Assembly: GCA_937920555.1 (NCBI GenBank)
Contig: CAKZTM010000070.1
Span: 1 to 45,494, forward strand
DNA: 45,494 nucleotides
Reading direction: 5' to 3'
Origin: an uncultured Paracoccaceae bacterium
GTDB taxonomy: Bacteria; Pseudomonadota; Alphaproteobacteria; Rhodobacterales; Rhodobacteraceae
Below the pieces are notes generated by a model, which had not been told where the DNA came from, made no database searches, and saw only the letters and a program-made list of their open reading frames with translations. Each line of letters opens with the position of its first letter. Within the stretch, counting starts at the first letter, position 1. Positions 35,631 through 44,924 of this stretch are shown here, one piece after another. Made by a program: the position numbers and the translations under genes.

Positions 35631-37586
35631 TCAGCTTTTTTTGCTGTTCTTCCGAGCTTCCTCAACCATCTGTGTCAAAAAGGCAGAGTTTCTAGCAGAT
35701 TCTTCGCCATTGTCCTCATTATCGTCAAATCCCATACGTGCCGCGTCCTCTTGCGCGCGGGTGGCTTCTTGCAAGCGCCACGTCATCCCTTCGTCGTCTA
35801 CGCCATTGATTTCGAGCTCTGCCTCGCGGGTTTCATTGATCCGCCCGATGATCGCCCGGTGACGGCTGAGTTGTGCGGCGAGGTCTTCGGATTTGTCTGT
35901 GGTGGTTCTATCGAGGTTTTTGCCGCTTTGGATGACCGCGTCGATTTGCTCGGGCGGGATGGTGGTATAAAGCGCATCCAAGAGCTTTTGGCGTGCATCC
36001 TCCGGGGTTGGGTTTTCTAAGGCCTGCGGCAGGGCGGCCAAGACCGCATCGCGAAGTTTGGCCAGATCGGCGGACAGGAACGGCAGGGTCTCAAGGGCGC
36101 TCTCAAATGGATCGGCAATCTGGGGATGGTTGATACATGTGCGCAAAATTGCCATTTCGCGGTAACGCGCTTCGGCCTGTGCGCCGTCACCGCGTGCCAG
36201 AGCTGAGGCCTTCGCGCCGGATGTCGGGCGGGCGGGCCCCGGTTTGCCTTTGGTGAATTTGCCGCCGCCCCAATTGCCGCCGCCCATAGGTGATGTTTGG
36301 CGCTTTGGGGCAAAAAGCTCCATCCGTCTTTGTCTGAAATCCGCTTTATAATGTTCGCGAATGGATGGATCTTCGATCAGGCTCAAAGTGCGTTTAAGGC
36401 TCGCATCAAGTGCTGCGCGTCGCTCGGGGCTGTCGAAGGACTTCTCTTCGGTTTCGCGTTGCCACAGCAGTGATACCATCGGGATGGCATTGTCCAAAAG
36501 TTGCTGCATGGCTTGCGGCCCTGAGTTCCTGAGCAGGTCGTCCGGGTCCAATCCTTCTGGCATTAGCGCGAACCGCAAGGATTTTCCCGCCTGTAGGAGA
36601 GGCAGGGCCACGTCGATCAAGCGCATCGCGGCCCGCAGCCCAGCCTTGTCCCCGTCCAGAGCAATCAAAGGCTCGTCGGTGATCCGCCACATCAAGCGCA
36701 ACTGGTCTGGTGTGATCGCGGTTCCCAGCGGCGCCACCGAATGGCCAAAGCCGTGGGAGGCCAGCGCGATTACATCCATGTAGCCTTCGGCCACGATCAG
36801 CGTGCCGGATTTGCCAGCCGCCTCCCGCGCGGGTTGATGGTTGTAAAGCGAGCGGCCCTTGTCAAACAGCGGCGTTTCGGGGGAGTTGAGGTATTTGGCC
36901 TTGGCCTCGGGCGACATGGCACGCCCGCCAAAAGCGGTTGGTTTGCCGCGCCCGTCGCGGATGGGGAACATGATGCGGTCCCGAAACCGGTCAAACGGCG
37001 TGCCGCTGTCAGGGATGATGACAAGGCCCGCCTCATCCATCTGTTTGACTTCGATGTTTTTGGATTTGAGGTGATCAAGAAGGGCCGTGCGCCCATTGGG
37101 AGCAAAGCCGATTTCGAATTGGGTGATGTGCTGCTCAGTCAGGCCGCGCCCGGTCACATATTCCCGCGCGGCGGCGGCTCCGGCAGAGTTGAACTGCATT
37201 TTGTAAAACTGGATCGCCAGCTCCATCACATCATGTAAGGTGGAGCGTTTTTTGGCATCTTCTTGCGCGCGCGGATCTTGAGCGGGGACCGTCATACCGG
37301 CTTCGCGGGCGAGAATTTCCACCGCCTCCATGAAACCCACATTTTCGGTTTCACGCACAAAGTTCAGCGCGTCGCCTTTGGCATGGCATCCAAAGCAATA
37401 GTAAAAGCCCTTTGGGTCATCCACGTGGAAGGATGCGGTCTTTTCCTGATGGAACGGGCAGGGTGCCCAATAGTCGCCCTTGCCGGGGTTGGATTTTCGG
37501 CTGTCCCAAGTGAGTTTTCGCCCGGCAACCTGCGCAAGCGACAGGCGGGTTTTTAACTCGTCAAGGAATCCATTGGGAAGCGCCAT
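35631..37586 (-). CDS. dnaG: DNA primase DnaG
   Basis: Primase that makes RNA primers at the replication fork, 651 residues. The N-terminal zinc finger has Cys43, His46, Cys64 and Cys67 (CPFHQEKTASF, FYYCFGCHAKGD). The TOPRIM domain follows (IVAEGYMDVIALA, then LIALDGDKAGLRAA), and the C-terminal part binds the helicase. The start is taken at 37586 (MALPNGFLDELKTRL), the usual DnaG opening; 30 codons of extra frame upstream are unlike the family. It precedes rpoD in a dnaG-rpoD unit and is divergent from glcD. Confidence 0.98.
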   Translation of the reverse strand: MALPNGFLDELKTRLSLAQVAGRKLTWDSRKSNPGKGDYWAPCPFHQEKTASFHVDDPKGFYYCFGCHAKGDALNFVRETENVGFMEAVEILAREAGMTVPAQDPRAQEDAKKRSTLHDVMELAIQFYKMQFNSAGAAAAREYVTGRGLTEQHITQFEIGFAPNGRTALLDHLKSKNIEVKQMDEAGLVIIPDSGTPFDRFRDRIMFPIRDGRGKPTAFGGRAMSPEAKAKYLNSPETPLFDKGRSLYNHQPAREAAGKSGTLIVAEGYMDVIALASHGFGHSVAPLGTAITPDQLRLMWRITDEPLIALDGDKAGLRAAMRLIDVALPLLQAGKSLRFALMPEGLDPDDLLRNSGPQAMQQLLDNAIPMVSLLWQRETEEKSFDSPERRAALDASLKRTLSLIEDPSIREHYKADFRQRRMELFAPKRQTSPMGGGNWGGGKFTKGKPGPARPTSGAKASALARGDGAQAEARYREMAILRTCINHPQIADPFESALETLPFLSADLAKLRDAVLAALPQALENPTPEDARQKLLDALYTTIPPEQIDAVIQSGKNLDRTTTDKSEDLAAQLSRHRAIIGRINETREAELEINGVDDEGMTWRLQEATRAQEDAARMGFDDNEDNGEESARNSAFLTQMVEEARKNSKKS

Positions 37587-37722
37587 ATGCGGATTATGCC
37601 TTTCCGTAGCGAGGCGGTGCAAGGGCGGATTGGCGCGCCTGACAAAAATGGTGAGCAAGGCTGGTTGTCGGGTCAATACATGCTAGGTTGCGAATGACGT
37701 TTGGGATAAATCAGGAGTCGCA

Positions 37723-39165
37723 ATGTCCACCATCGCAATGCCGTTGCCCGATGAACAGATTTTGGAGCGAAAAGGTGCTATTGTTACCGCGTTGGAGGCC
37801 GTAGTGCCGCCCGATTGCGTGATCTCCGATCCTGCTGAAACCAAGGCTTACGAATGTGACGCTCTGACCGCTTATCGCTGTCCTCCTTTGGCGGCGGTTT
37901 TACCGCGCACAACCCAAGAAGTGGCGGTGGTTATGAAAACCTGTCACGCCTTGGGCGTGCCTGTTGTTCCGCGCGGCTCAGGCACATCGCTGGCGGGTGG
38001 TGCACTTCCCACGGCTGACAGTGTGATTTTGGGGACCGCGCGACTGAACGGGGTGTTGGAGATTGATACTGCCAACCGATTTATCCGCGTGCAAACCGGC
38101 GTCACTAATTTATCTGTGACCGGCGCTGTGGAGGATCGCGGGTTTTTCTACGCGCCCGATCCGTCCTCGCAATTGGCGTGTGCCATAGCGGGCAATATCG
38201 CGATGAATTCTGGCGGTGCGCATTGTCTGAAATACGGTGTGACCACCAATAATCTAATGGGTGTTCGTATGGTCATGGCCGACGGCGAGATCGTGGAGCT
38301 TGGCGGCGGTCATCTTGATGCCTCGGGCTACGATCTTTTGGGGGTTATGTGCGGCTCGGAGGGGCAGCTTGGAATTGTCACCGAAGCCACGCTCAGGATT
38401 TTGCCCAAACCTGAGGGCGCGCGGCCGGTTTTGATCGGTTTTGATAGTCCCGAAGTGGCGGGTGAATGTGTGGCCGACATTATCAAATCCGGGGTTTTGC
38501 CAGTTGCGATTGAGTACATGGACCGTCTGTGCATTCAGGCGACGGACGATTTTTCCGGTGCTGGATACCCGGATGTGGATGCGCTTTTGATCGTTGAGGT
38601 TGAAGGCTCCGACGCGGAGATCGACGAGCAGCTTGAGAAAGTTTTGGCGGTCGCCCGGCGGCACAATCCGGTGGAGCTTCGCCAATCGGGGAGTGCGCAG
38701 GAATCTGCGCTGATCTGGAAAGGGCGCAAGGCCGCCTTTGGGGCCATGGGGCAGATCAATGACTATTTGTGTCTTGATGGAACTGTCCCGGTGAGCCAAT
38801 TGCCCAAAGTTCTGCGGCGCACGGGCGAGCTGTCCAAGATACACGGTTTGGAATGCGCCAATGTGTTTCATGCGGGTGACGGGAATATGCATCCGCTGAT
38901 CCTGTTCGATGCAAACGCGCCCGGTGATCTTGAGCGGGCCGAGGCATTTGGTGCCGATATCCTCAAACTTTGTGTGGAGGTCGGTGGCTGTTTGACCGGC
39001 GAGCACGGCGTGGGGATCGAGAAACGCGATTTGATGGGGGAGCAATACTCGACTGCCGACATGGAAGCGCAGATGGGGGTGAAAGATTGTTTCGATCCGG
39101 ACTGGTTGTTGAACCCTGCGAAGGTGTTTCCACTTCACATAAGTGCGTCTCGACGCGCGGGTTAA
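37723..39165 (+). CDS. glcD: glycolate oxidase subunit GlcD
   Basis: The FAD-linked catalytic subunit, 480 residues, of glycolate oxidase, converting glycolate to glyoxylate and passing electrons to the membrane. The FAD-binding (VAO-type) domain contains VPVVPRGSGTSLAGGALPTA and AIAGNIAMNSGGAHCLKYGV. The C-terminal domain ends with NVFHAGDGNMHPLILFD and GGCLTGEHGVGIEKRDLM, both family hallmarks. GGAG stands nine bases ahead of the start. It leads a glcD-glcE-glcF operon. There is no glcC regulator beside it. Confidence 0.97.
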   Translation: MSTIAMPLPDEQILERKGAIVTALEAVVPPDCVISDPAETKAYECDALTAYRCPPLAAVLPRTTQEVAVVMKTCHALGVPVVPRGSGTSLAGGALPTADSVILGTARLNGVLEIDTANRFIRVQTGVTNLSVTGAVEDRGFFYAPDPSSQLACAIAGNIAMNSGGAHCLKYGVTTNNLMGVRMVMADGEIVELGGGHLDASGYDLLGVMCGSEGQLGIVTEATLRILPKPEGARPVLIGFDSPEVAGECVADIIKSGVLPVAIEYMDRLCIQATDDFSGAGYPDVDALLIVEVEGSDAEIDEQLEKVLAVARRHNPVELRQSGSAQESALIWKGRKAAFGAMGQINDYLCLDGTVPVSQLPKVLRRTGELSKIHGLECANVFHAGDGNMHPLILFDANAPGDLERAEAFGADILKLCVEVGGCLTGEHGVGIEKRDLMGEQYSTADMEAQMGVKDCFDPDWLLNPAKVFPLHISASRRAG

Positions 39166-39183
39166 TTCAGGGATTTCAAGGGT

Positions 39184-40347
39184 ATGGGTGAGGTTTTTAC
39201 GCCTGACACAGAGGCGGATTTAGCAGCGGTTGTGGCGGATGCGAATGCAGGCCCGACGCCGTTGCAGATCGTGGGAGGCGGTACCAAACTTGGGTTGGGC
39301 CGACCCGTTGAGACGGCCAAAACACTCAATGTGTCCGGGCTTTCGGGCATTACACTCTATGAACCCGGCGCTCTGACACTCGTGGCCAAGGCCGGCACGC
39401 CTTTGGCGGAGGTGCAGGCCACATTGCAAACCGAAGGGCAGCGATTGCCGTTTGAACCGATGGACTACAGATCGCTGTTGCGCAGTGAGGGCGCGCCCAC
39501 CATTGGCGGGACAGTCGCCATAAATAACTCGGGCTCCCGGCGCATTCAGGCCGGCGCGTGCCGCGATAGTCTGATTGGTGTGCGATTTGTGAACGGGCGC
39601 GGCGAGGTCGTCAAAAACGGCGGTCGGGTGATGAAAAACGTGACCGGGCTTGATCTGGTGAAGTTGATGTGCGGCTCTTACGGAACGCTTGGTGTGCTGA
39701 CCGAGCTGTCGTTCAAAGTCTTACCGATCAATGAGCGTGAGGCGACTTTGGTTTTGAACGGTCTGAGTGTGGAGGATGGCGTGCGTGCGTTGTCGGCGGC
39801 TTTGGGTTCACCTTTCGAGGTGACGGGGGCGGCTCATCTGCCGGAGGCCGCCGGATCGTTGACGGCACTCCGGGTCGAGGGTTTCGCGGGTCAGGTCGAC
39901 TATCGCTTGGGCAAACTGGGCGAGTTGTTGGGCGGGGATATCTCGGTTTTGGAGGGTGTTGCGCATAACCAACTTTGGCAGCGCGTTGGTACGGTTAGCG
40001 ATTTTGACGGCACAGCGCCGGTTTGGCGGATCTCGGTGAAGCCCGGTGATGCGCCGCAGGTGGTTGAGGTTCTGAGATCAACGGTCGGCGCTGATGTTTT
40101 GCTCGATTGGGGCGGTGGTTTGATCTGGGCGCGCGTGGCGGACGGGCCGGATGGGGCCGCGCAGGTGGTGCGGCAGACGGTCAACCGCGTCGGGGGGCAC
40201 GCGACTTTGGTGCGGGCCAGTGATAGCGTTCGTGCCTCAGTGCCGGTGTTTGAGCCTCAGGCGACCAGATTGGCGCAAATTTCCGCAGACATTCGGGCGA
40301 AATTCGATCCATCGGGCGTGCTGAACCCCGGTCGGATGGTGGCGTAG
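39184..40347 (+). CDS. glcE: glycolate oxidase subunit GlcE
   Basis: FAD-binding subunit of glycolate oxidase, 387 residues, paralogous to the FAD half of GlcD. Visible blocks are LQIVGGGTKLGLGRPV, LTLVAKAGTPLAEVQATL and TIGGTVAINNSGSRRIQAG, then RDSLIGVRFVNGRGEVVKNGG. Length is normal (about 350-400). It stands 18 bases after glcD and 14 before glcF, so one transcript is likely. GlcE is needed for activity in E. coli although its own role is not fully known. Confidence 0.96.
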   Translation: MGEVFTPDTEADLAAVVADANAGPTPLQIVGGGTKLGLGRPVETAKTLNVSGLSGITLYEPGALTLVAKAGTPLAEVQATLQTEGQRLPFEPMDYRSLLRSEGAPTIGGTVAINNSGSRRIQAGACRDSLIGVRFVNGRGEVVKNGGRVMKNVTGLDLVKLMCGSYGTLGVLTELSFKVLPINEREATLVLNGLSVEDGVRALSAALGSPFEVTGAAHLPEAAGSLTALRVEGFAGQVDYRLGKLGELLGGDISVLEGVAHNQLWQRVGTVSDFDGTAPVWRISVKPGDAPQVVEVLRSTVGADVLLDWGGGLIWARVADGPDGAAQVVRQTVNRVGGHATLVRASDSVRASVPVFEPQATRLAQISADIRAKFDPSGVLNPGRMVA

Positions 40348-40361
40348 AGGGGGGGACGAAT

Positions 40362-41702
40362 ATGCAAACACACTTTACGCCAGAGCAATTGGAAGACAGT
40401 GCGACAGTACGTTCAAATGAGGTTCTAAGGTCTTGTGTTCATTGTGGGTTTTGCACAGCCACCTGTCCCACATATCAAGTTTTGGGCGATGAGTTGGACA
40501 GCCCCCGAGGCCGGATTTATCTGATCAAGGACATGCTGGAAAACGACCGCGTGCCCGATGCAACCACGGTCAAGCATATTGATCGGTGCCTGTCCTGTCT
40601 GGCGTGCATGTCCACATGCCCGTCGGGCGTGCATTACATGCATCTGGTGGATCATGCGCGGGAATACATTGATCAGCGCTATAAGCGGCGATGGGACGAC
40701 CGGGCGCTTAGGTGGATTTTGGCGCGCATATTGCCTTATCCGGGGCGGTTTCGCCTGGCCATGTTGGCTGCAAAAATTGCCAGACCGCTTAGAGGGGTTG
40801 TGCCTGATGCGCGTCTGCGGGCGATGCTGGAAATGGCCCCCAAAAAGATACCATCTGTAAGCCTGAATGATGATGCGCAGGTGTTTCCGGCGCAAGGTCC
40901 ACGCCGCAAACGCGTGGCGTTGATGACCGGTTGCGCCCAAAAAGCGCTGAACACAGATATCAACGATGCCACGATCCGGCTTTTGACCCGTCACGGCTGC
41001 GATGTGGTTGTGGCTGAGGGGGCTGGATGTTGCGGCGCGCTGACCCACCACATGGGAAAAACCAAGGAAAGTCATAGCGCTGCGTCCAAAAACATATCCG
41101 CCTGGGCACGTGAAATGGACGGTGATGGGCTGGATGCGATTGTGATCAACACATCCGGTTGCGGCACAACGGTCAAGGATTATGGGCACATGTTTCGCGA
41201 CACGGGTTTGGCTGAGGATGCAAAACGTATCGCTTCGATTGCCAAGGATGTTTCTGAGGTGATGGTGGATCTGGGGCTGGAGCGGGTCGCGACACCTGCA
41301 CCTTTGCGGGTGGCTTATCATTCTGCCTGCTCGCTCCAACATGGCCAGCAGATCAAAACCCATCCCAAAACGCTGTTATCGAAGGCCGGTTTTGAGGTGT
41401 TGGAGCCTGCCGAAAGTCACCTGTGCTGCGGGTCTGCGGGGACATATAATCTAATGCAGCCAAAGATCTCGGGCCAGCTAAAAGAACGCAAAATCAAAAA
41501 CTTGGAAGCACTATCTCCACAAGTTATTGCGGCGGGAAACATCGGGTGCATGATGCAAATAGGCTCGGCCATTGGGGTTCCTGTGGTCCACACGGTAGAG
41601 CTGTTGGACTGGGCAACGGGGGGACCAATTCCACCGGCCATGACCGATGAGGGCCGGGTGCCTGAGGGGTTCAAAATGCCTGCGGATTTCGGAGCCCGTT
41701 GA
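40362..41702 (+). CDS. glcF: glycolate oxidase iron-sulfur subunit GlcF
   Basis: The 446-residue electron-transfer subunit. Two 4Fe-4S motifs are clear: Cys25, 28, 31 and 35 (CVHCGFCTATCP) and Cys76, 79, 82 and 86 (CLSCLACMSTCP). Two CCG domains follow, one with GAGCCGALTHHMGKT and one with SHLCCGSAGTYNLMQP. It is the last gene of glcDEF; glyoxylate produced could be taken up by malate synthase or carboligation, neither in the window. Confidence 0.97.
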   Translation: MQTHFTPEQLEDSATVRSNEVLRSCVHCGFCTATCPTYQVLGDELDSPRGRIYLIKDMLENDRVPDATTVKHIDRCLSCLACMSTCPSGVHYMHLVDHAREYIDQRYKRRWDDRALRWILARILPYPGRFRLAMLAAKIARPLRGVVPDARLRAMLEMAPKKIPSVSLNDDAQVFPAQGPRRKRVALMTGCAQKALNTDINDATIRLLTRHGCDVVVAEGAGCCGALTHHMGKTKESHSAASKNISAWAREMDGDGLDAIVINTSGCGTTVKDYGHMFRDTGLAEDAKRIASIAKDVSEVMVDLGLERVATPAPLRVAYHSACSLQHGQQIKTHPKTLLSKAGFEVLEPAESHLCCGSAGTYNLMQPKISGQLKERKIKNLEALSPQVIAAGNIGCMMQIGSAIGVPVVHTVELLDWATGGPIPPAMTDEGRVPEGFKMPADFGAR

Positions 41703-41712
41703 TCCAAGTTCA

Positions 41713-41741
41713 CATTTCGACATTTCTAGAAGAGTAGATTT
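41713..41741. repeat. 29-bp intergenic repeat, copy 2
   Basis: Matches 18576-18604 at 27 of 29 bases, differing by T to G at position 7 and T to A at position 10. It lies 11 bases after the glcF stop and 103 bases before the acyl-CoA synthetase start. The dyad around TTCTAGAA is less complete here. Confidence 0.6.
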
Positions 41742-41844
41742 AGTGGCCCAGACGGTCCTTATTGACGTGCTTGATAATCTTGACGGTGGGCGCGAAAAAT
41801 TGTCTGGTCCCTGAACAAAAATAGTATCTGTTGGGAGGCGGGAC

Positions 41845-43449
41845 ATGCGTGAGAATTTTGAGGCTTTGGCGAAAGGCCCTGCAAATTATGTGCCGCTGTC
41901 GCCGATCTCATTTTTGACCAGAACGGCGGGTGTTTTTCCGGATCGTACTGCATTGATTTACGGCGAAAAGCGATATGGCTGGGGCGACGTTCTGGCGCGC
42001 TGTCACGGGGTTGCGTCGGGTTTGAAAGATCGCGGGATTGCCAAAGGTGATGTTGTGTCTGTTCTTTTGCCCAATATTCCCCAGATGTTTGAGCTGCATT
42101 ACGCGGTACCGATGGCGGGCGCTGTTCTCAACACAATCAACGTGCGGTTGGAGCCTGAGACAGTCGCCTATATTTTAGACCATTCAGATTGCAAAATTTT
42201 GATTGCTGATACTGCTTTTGCGCCTTTGGTGCGGGCGGCGTTTGAGATTTTGGGACGCGAAATCCCTGTCATCGACGTGGCAGATATCTCGCAGGACCGT
42301 TTGGGAGAGGATTTTGAGGATTTGGCGACCTCAGGTGCGCGGCTTGACCATGTGCTGCCGGATGATGAGTGGCATCCCATTGCGCTCAATTACACGTCTG
42401 GCACATCGGGGCGGCCCAAAGGGGTCGTGTACCATCACCGGGGTGCCTATTTGATGTCCATGGGGACATTGCCCGCGTGGGAGGTTCCCATGCATCCGGT
42501 CTATTTGTCGGTGGTGCCTATGTTCCACTGCAACGGATGGAACCATCCTTGGGCAATGGCGGTGCAGGCGGCCACATGCGTTTTCACCCGCGATCCATTG
42601 CCTGCGTTGATCTACAAAGCGATTGCCGACCATGGCGTGACCCATTTTGGCGGGGCTCCGATTGTTTTGCAAATGTTGACCGATGCGGACGATAAGCCGA
42701 ATGTGCCGTTTGATCCGCCCATCAATGTGTTTACGGCAGGGGCACCGCCGCCTGCTGCAATATTGGAAAAGACCAAGGCAATGGGTCTAAAGGTTATGCA
42801 GGTCTACGGGCTCACCGAGACGTACGGCCATGTCACCCAATGTGTGTGGCGTGAAGAATGGGAAGGCTTATCAGCCGCAGAACAGGCTGATTTGCAGGCA
42901 CGGCAAGGTGTGGCGTTTCCGATGATGGAGGGCACGATTGTGGTGGACCGTGAGACCGGCCAACCGGTTCCAGCGGATGGAGAGACCCAAGGTGAGATTG
43001 TCATGCGCGGCAATGCGGTGATGAGTGGGTACTACAAAAGCCCGGAGGCCACGGCCGAGGCATTCAAGGGCGGTTGGTTTTGGTCAGGTGACGCGGCCGT
43101 TGTTCATCCCCACGGCTACATTCAGATCAAGGATCGATTGAAAGATGTGATCATTTCCGGCGGCGAGAATATATCTTCAGTTGAGGTGGAGGGGGTTTTG
43201 TACCGCCATCCGGCTGTGGCTGCGGCAGCGGTTGTCGCAAAGGCGGATGAAAAATGGGGTGAGGTGCCTTGCGCCTGTGTGGAATTGAGGGCCGGGGCTG
43301 AATTGTCCGAGGCTGAGATCGACGCGTTTTGCCGCGAGCATTTGGCGGGCTTTAAGCGGCCTAAAGCCTATGTGTTTTGCGAGTTGCCCAAAACCTCCAC
43401 CGGGAAAATCCAGAAATTCAAATTGCGCGATATGGTGTCAGGCGCCTAA
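41845..43449 (+). CDS. AMP-forming acyl-CoA synthetase (possible DmdB-like)
   Basis: A 534-residue member of the ANL adenylating family, which activates a carboxylic acid to its CoA thioester with ATP. The P-loop is YTSGTSGRPKGVV, the adenine motif is QVYGLTETYGHV, the hinge is KDRLKDVIISGGENIS, and the catalytic Lys is in TSTGKIQKFK near the C-terminus. Size and the VPMFHCNGWNHPW block fit the medium-chain/short-chain group that includes the methylmercaptopropionyl-CoA ligase DmdB of roseobacters. I cannot tell its acid substrate. GGGAGG precedes the start. No other DMSP gene is nearby. Confidence 0.92.
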   Translation: MRENFEALAKGPANYVPLSPISFLTRTAGVFPDRTALIYGEKRYGWGDVLARCHGVASGLKDRGIAKGDVVSVLLPNIPQMFELHYAVPMAGAVLNTINVRLEPETVAYILDHSDCKILIADTAFAPLVRAAFEILGREIPVIDVADISQDRLGEDFEDLATSGARLDHVLPDDEWHPIALNYTSGTSGRPKGVVYHHRGAYLMSMGTLPAWEVPMHPVYLSVVPMFHCNGWNHPWAMAVQAATCVFTRDPLPALIYKAIADHGVTHFGGAPIVLQMLTDADDKPNVPFDPPINVFTAGAPPPAAILEKTKAMGLKVMQVYGLTETYGHVTQCVWREEWEGLSAAEQADLQARQGVAFPMMEGTIVVDRETGQPVPADGETQGEIVMRGNAVMSGYYKSPEATAEAFKGGWFWSGDAAVVHPHGYIQIKDRLKDVIISGGENISSVEVEGVLYRHPAVAAAAVVAKADEKWGEVPCACVELRAGAELSEAEIDAFCREHLAGFKRPKAYVFCELPKTSTGKIQKFKLRDMVSGA

Positions 43450-43586
43450 GCGCTTCTAAGGCGTCTGGACCGGGCATGCTGGGCGCAGTGGAATTGATCC
43501 AGTGCTGGAGCGATATTGGAAGTGAGTACCGCCAGCCATTGGGGGGCTGTGCGGAAGGCGCTTTGGTCTTTGGACGCAAATTTGGT

Positions 43587-44540
43587 TCAGTAGGGCCAGT
43601 CGCCGTGCCCAACTGCGCAGATTGCTGTGATAATTCGGGTGAAGCTGTCGCGGGCGCGGACAGCGCGATGCCTTGCGCGCAGGTAGCCATGGACCAGACC
43701 CGTCTCGTTGAACCAAATCGCGCGCCCGCCTGCGTCCGTAATGGCGTTGCAATACGCCGCCCCGTCGCTGGAGAGGGGATCGCATTGCGCAGATACCAAA
43801 ACTGTGAGCGGCAGGTTTGAAAAATCGGTGTCCGCCAATGGCATGCAGCGGGGATCGGAGAAATGGGTGTCGTCACCACCGGTACGCATGGTTTTGTAAA
43901 ATTTGGTCTCTTCAAGTGTGAGCATTGGGGCATGCTCATGCTCCACAAAGCTATCTTTTGTGAAATCGCTGCCAAGACCGGGGTAAATCAAAACCTGACC
44001 AATGGGCGCGCGCGCGTGGTGGCGCATGTGGCCTGAAACTGCGGCGGCGAGATTTCCACCCGCGCTGTCGCCCACAAGCACAACCGGCAAGCCCGTGCCC
44101 GAGACATGCTCGAACCCGCAAACAGCGTCGTGAAAATCGTCGGGAAAACGGTGCTCCGGGGCAAGTCGGTAATCCACCGAAGTGACATCAAAGCCGGTCC
44201 GGTCGCAAATCTCAGCACATATATCGTCATGGCTATCCAGTCCGCCAACTACAAATCCGCCGCCATGGTAATAGACCACATGCGCCTGCGGGTCGGACCT
44301 GGCTTTGTGGTATTGCCGGATCGGCAGATCATGGTCCCCGTTTGGGATCACGTGATCGGATGCGGAAACGCCGTCCGGGTAGCCCGCAAAAAACGCCCGG
44401 CACATCCTGTCATATGTGGCTCGTTGTGCATCCATGGTGGTTTTGGTGGCGTCATCTGGATACCAACTATTGGTTTTTTCGATGAAAGCCCAAGTCTGGG
44501 CGTCGATCAGTTTTTGGTATTTTTCCGGATAATGTGTCAA
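43587..44540 (-). CDS. alpha/beta hydrolase, HSL family esterase
   Basis: A 317-residue hydrolase of the hormone-sensitive-lipase family. The oxyanion motif is HGGG (92-95), the nucleophile is Ser159 in GDSAGG, and the acid and base are probably Asp254 (CDPLSSDG) and His284 (GLVHGYLR). The SVDYRLAPEHRFP block is a family signature. No signal peptide is seen, so it acts in the cytosol, usually on short-chain esters. It is convergent with the acyl-CoA synthetase, with 137 bases between them that hold nothing I recognise. Substrate unknown. Confidence 0.92.
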   Translation of the reverse strand: MTHYPEKYQKLIDAQTWAFIEKTNSWYPDDATKTTMDAQRATYDRMCRAFFAGYPDGVSASDHVIPNGDHDLPIRQYHKARSDPQAHVVYYHGGGFVVGGLDSHDDICAEICDRTGFDVTSVDYRLAPEHRFPDDFHDAVCGFEHVSGTGLPVVLVGDSAGGNLAAAVSGHMRHHARAPIGQVLIYPGLGSDFTKDSFVEHEHAPMLTLEETKFYKTMRTGGDDTHFSDPRCMPLADTDFSNLPLTVLVSAQCDPLSSDGAAYCNAITDAGGRAIWFNETGLVHGYLRARHRAVRARDSFTRIITAICAVGHGDWPY

Positions 44541-44733
44541 ATCAAGGTCACCATCATGATCGGGGCTTTAGCTGTCGTCACGAATTTTGGAACAGGACGC
44601 GTGTGGCTTCAAGCGGCAAACTTGGGATAGAGGCCCGTGTGGCCTTGGTACCGCGCCGCGTTGACGGCCAACAAAATCGCGCCGCTCCACCTTTAGGGGC
44701 AGCGAACGTCTACAAACATAAAAAAGGATGCGG

Positions 44734-44818
44734 TGGTACCCGAGGCCGGACTCGAACCGGCAAGCCGTTAAGCGGGGGATTTTGAATCCCCTGCGTCTAC
44801 CAATTCCGCCACTCGGGC
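44734..44818 (-). tRNA. tRNA-Leu (anticodon CAA)
   Basis: 85 nt including an encoded CCA. The acceptor stem GCCCGAG pairs with CTCGGGT (first pair G-U). The anticodon stem-loop GGGGA-TTCAAAA-TCCCC gives CAA, decoding UUG. A long variable arm (class II) and the T arm GCCGG-TTCGAGT-CCGGC are present. A T6 run follows eight bases past the 3' end on the minus strand and may terminate it. Confidence 0.97.
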
Positions 44819-44924
44819 ACTGGGGATGCGTGTAAACCGAATCCGGCAGTGCTGTAAAGTCCATTGACGTCGCCTTTGGGGTCGAAGAATGTGCATCCAA
44901 AATAAAACCCACGGGAGGTGGCTG

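Noticed and set aside
44534-44785. 83-codon plus-strand frame over the tRNA-Leu gene
   Set aside because: It overlaps the esterase start and most of the tRNA on the other strand, has no ribosome site and no family features.
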